Assembly: GCA_947626445.1 (NCBI GenBank)
Contig: CANQSC010000069.1
Span: 1 to 5,152 of the forward strand
Origin: an uncultured Bacilli bacterium
GTDB lineage: Bacteria; Bacillota_I; Bacilli_A; RF39; UBA660
DNA length: 5,152 nucleotides
Reading direction: 5' to 3'
The notes below the pieces were generated by a model, which worked only from the letters and a program-made list of their open reading frames with translations, searched no databases and was not told where the DNA came from. A program made the position numbers and the translations under genes. Below, one piece after another: positions 4,816 through 5,152 of this stretch; the first letter of the stretch is position 1, and the number at the start of each line of letters is the position of its first letter.

Positions 4816-5152
4816 TACTTATTGCCTCCTTTATTATCACTTACTTTTACGGTAATATGACTTGTTCTTTTATCACGACGGTCAACATTACCACGTGACG
4901 CGAATTTAATTCTTTTATAAACAGGTCCTGGATTTATAAAACATTCAGATATAACTAAGTCATTTTCACTAGCTTCAAAATTATTAACTGCATTAGCAAT
5001 TGCACTTTCTAAAACTTTAGATATTAAACGACTTGATTTAGTATTAGTTGTTGCTAAGATAGCACGAGCATCACTAATGTTTTTACCACGAATTAAATCC
5101 ATAGTCATTCTTGCTTTTCTAGGCGCTACCATAGCACTTTTATGAATTGCAT
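4815..5152 (-). CDS. rplV: 50S ribosomal protein L22, 5' end cut by the window edge
   Basis: L22 spans the 50S subunit; its long beta-hairpin lines the peptide exit tunnel at the constriction. The frame is open to the right edge, reading A-I-H-K-S-A before the internal Met at 5132. This matches the family N-terminus (A-x-x-K-x-x-R-x-S-P-R-K-A-R), so the ATG at 5132 is not the start and only about the first few residues are missing. Other hallmarks are DLIRGKN, SKVLESAIANAVNN, the hairpin beginning GPVYKR and the end of the hairpin KRTSHITVKVSD. The hairpin tip reads K-F-A-S-R-G-N-V-D-R where most bacteria have a P-R-A-x-G-R-A-like sequence. The last residues, Gly-Gly-Asn-Lys, encode the rpsC ribosome binding site, and the TAA stop overlaps the rpsC ATG. 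Confidence 0.97.
   Translation of the reverse strand, partial: AIHKSAMVAPRKARMTMDLIRGKNISDARAILATTNTKSSRLISKVLESAIANAVNNFEASENDLVISECFINPGPVYKRIKFASRGNVDRRDKRTSHITVKVSDNKGGNK
4825..4831 (-). promoter_or_regulatory. Ribosome binding site of rpsC, embedded in the end of rplV
   Basis: AAGGAGG lies nine bases before the rpsC ATG, and its bases form the Lys-Gly-Gly codons at the end of rplV. Together with the TAATG overlap this is a typical translational coupling arrangement. Confidence 0.85.

Noticed and set aside
4586..4855. Plus-strand ORF of 89 codons
   Set aside because: It is antisense to the 5' half of rpsC and the end of rplV, both highly conserved; nothing supports it.
5130..5132. ATG as the start of rplV
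   Set aside because: The frame stays open to the window edge, and the upstream codons match the conserved L22 N-terminus, so this Met is internal.
1..5152. A new system, mobile element, CRISPR array, or internal promoter/terminator
   Set aside because: All but about 90 bases are conserved ribosomal protein genes, the gaps are at most 14 bases, and I saw no long repeats, inverted repeats with T-tracts, or foreign genes.

Overview
The window is a tightly packed run of ribosomal protein genes, all transcribed on the minus strand. It covers the 3' part of the classic S10 operon and most of the spc operon. In transcription order (right to left) it reads: rplV (partial), rpsC, rplP, rpmC, rpsQ, rplN, rplX, rplE, rpsN, rpsH, rplF, rplR, rpsE, and the first 11 codons of what is most likely rplO. 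Every gene is recognised from conserved family motifs. The plus strand carries only out-of-frame shadow ORFs.

The organism is probably a low-GC, A+T-rich bacterium of the Bacilli/Mollicutes side of the Firmicutes. The reasons are: strong AGGAGG-type ribosome binding sites; a zinc-type (C-x2-C / C-x2-C) S14 of 61 residues inside the spc cluster; Bacillus-like L5, L14, S3 and L16 sequences; and an apparent lack of rpmD (L30) between rpsE and rplO, as in mycoplasmas. All six Trp codons are TGG, no gene has an in-frame TGA, and no gene ends in TGA. This argues against the UGA=Trp code of Mycoplasma/Spiroplasma. An uncultured gut-type lineage near the Mollicutes, or an Erysipelotrichia/Acholeplasma relative, fits, but that placement is inference.

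Layout: the right part (about 3272-5152: rplV, rpsC, rplP, rpmC, rpsQ) has genes that overlap, three junctions by one base (TAATG) and one by 23 bases. From rplN leftward (about 36-3260) each gene is separated from the next by 9-14 bases, and the upstream stop codon is often fused to the next Shine-Dalgarno sequence (TAGGAGG or TAAGG). At the far left only one base separates rpsE from the next start. About 90 bases in total are intergenic, and I see no internal promoter or terminator, so the window looks like one uninterrupted piece of a polycistronic mRNA. The products are all structural parts of the 30S (S3, S5, S8, S14, S17) and 50S (L5, L6, L14, L16, L18, L22, L24, L29, probably L15) subunits.

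I found no new biological system here. Points worth a second look are the missing rpmD, an unusually short L24 whose C-terminal region is replaced by a lysine-rich tail, a divergent tunnel-lining loop in L22, single substitutions in L16 and S3, and protein C-termini that appear to be shaped by embedded translation signals.
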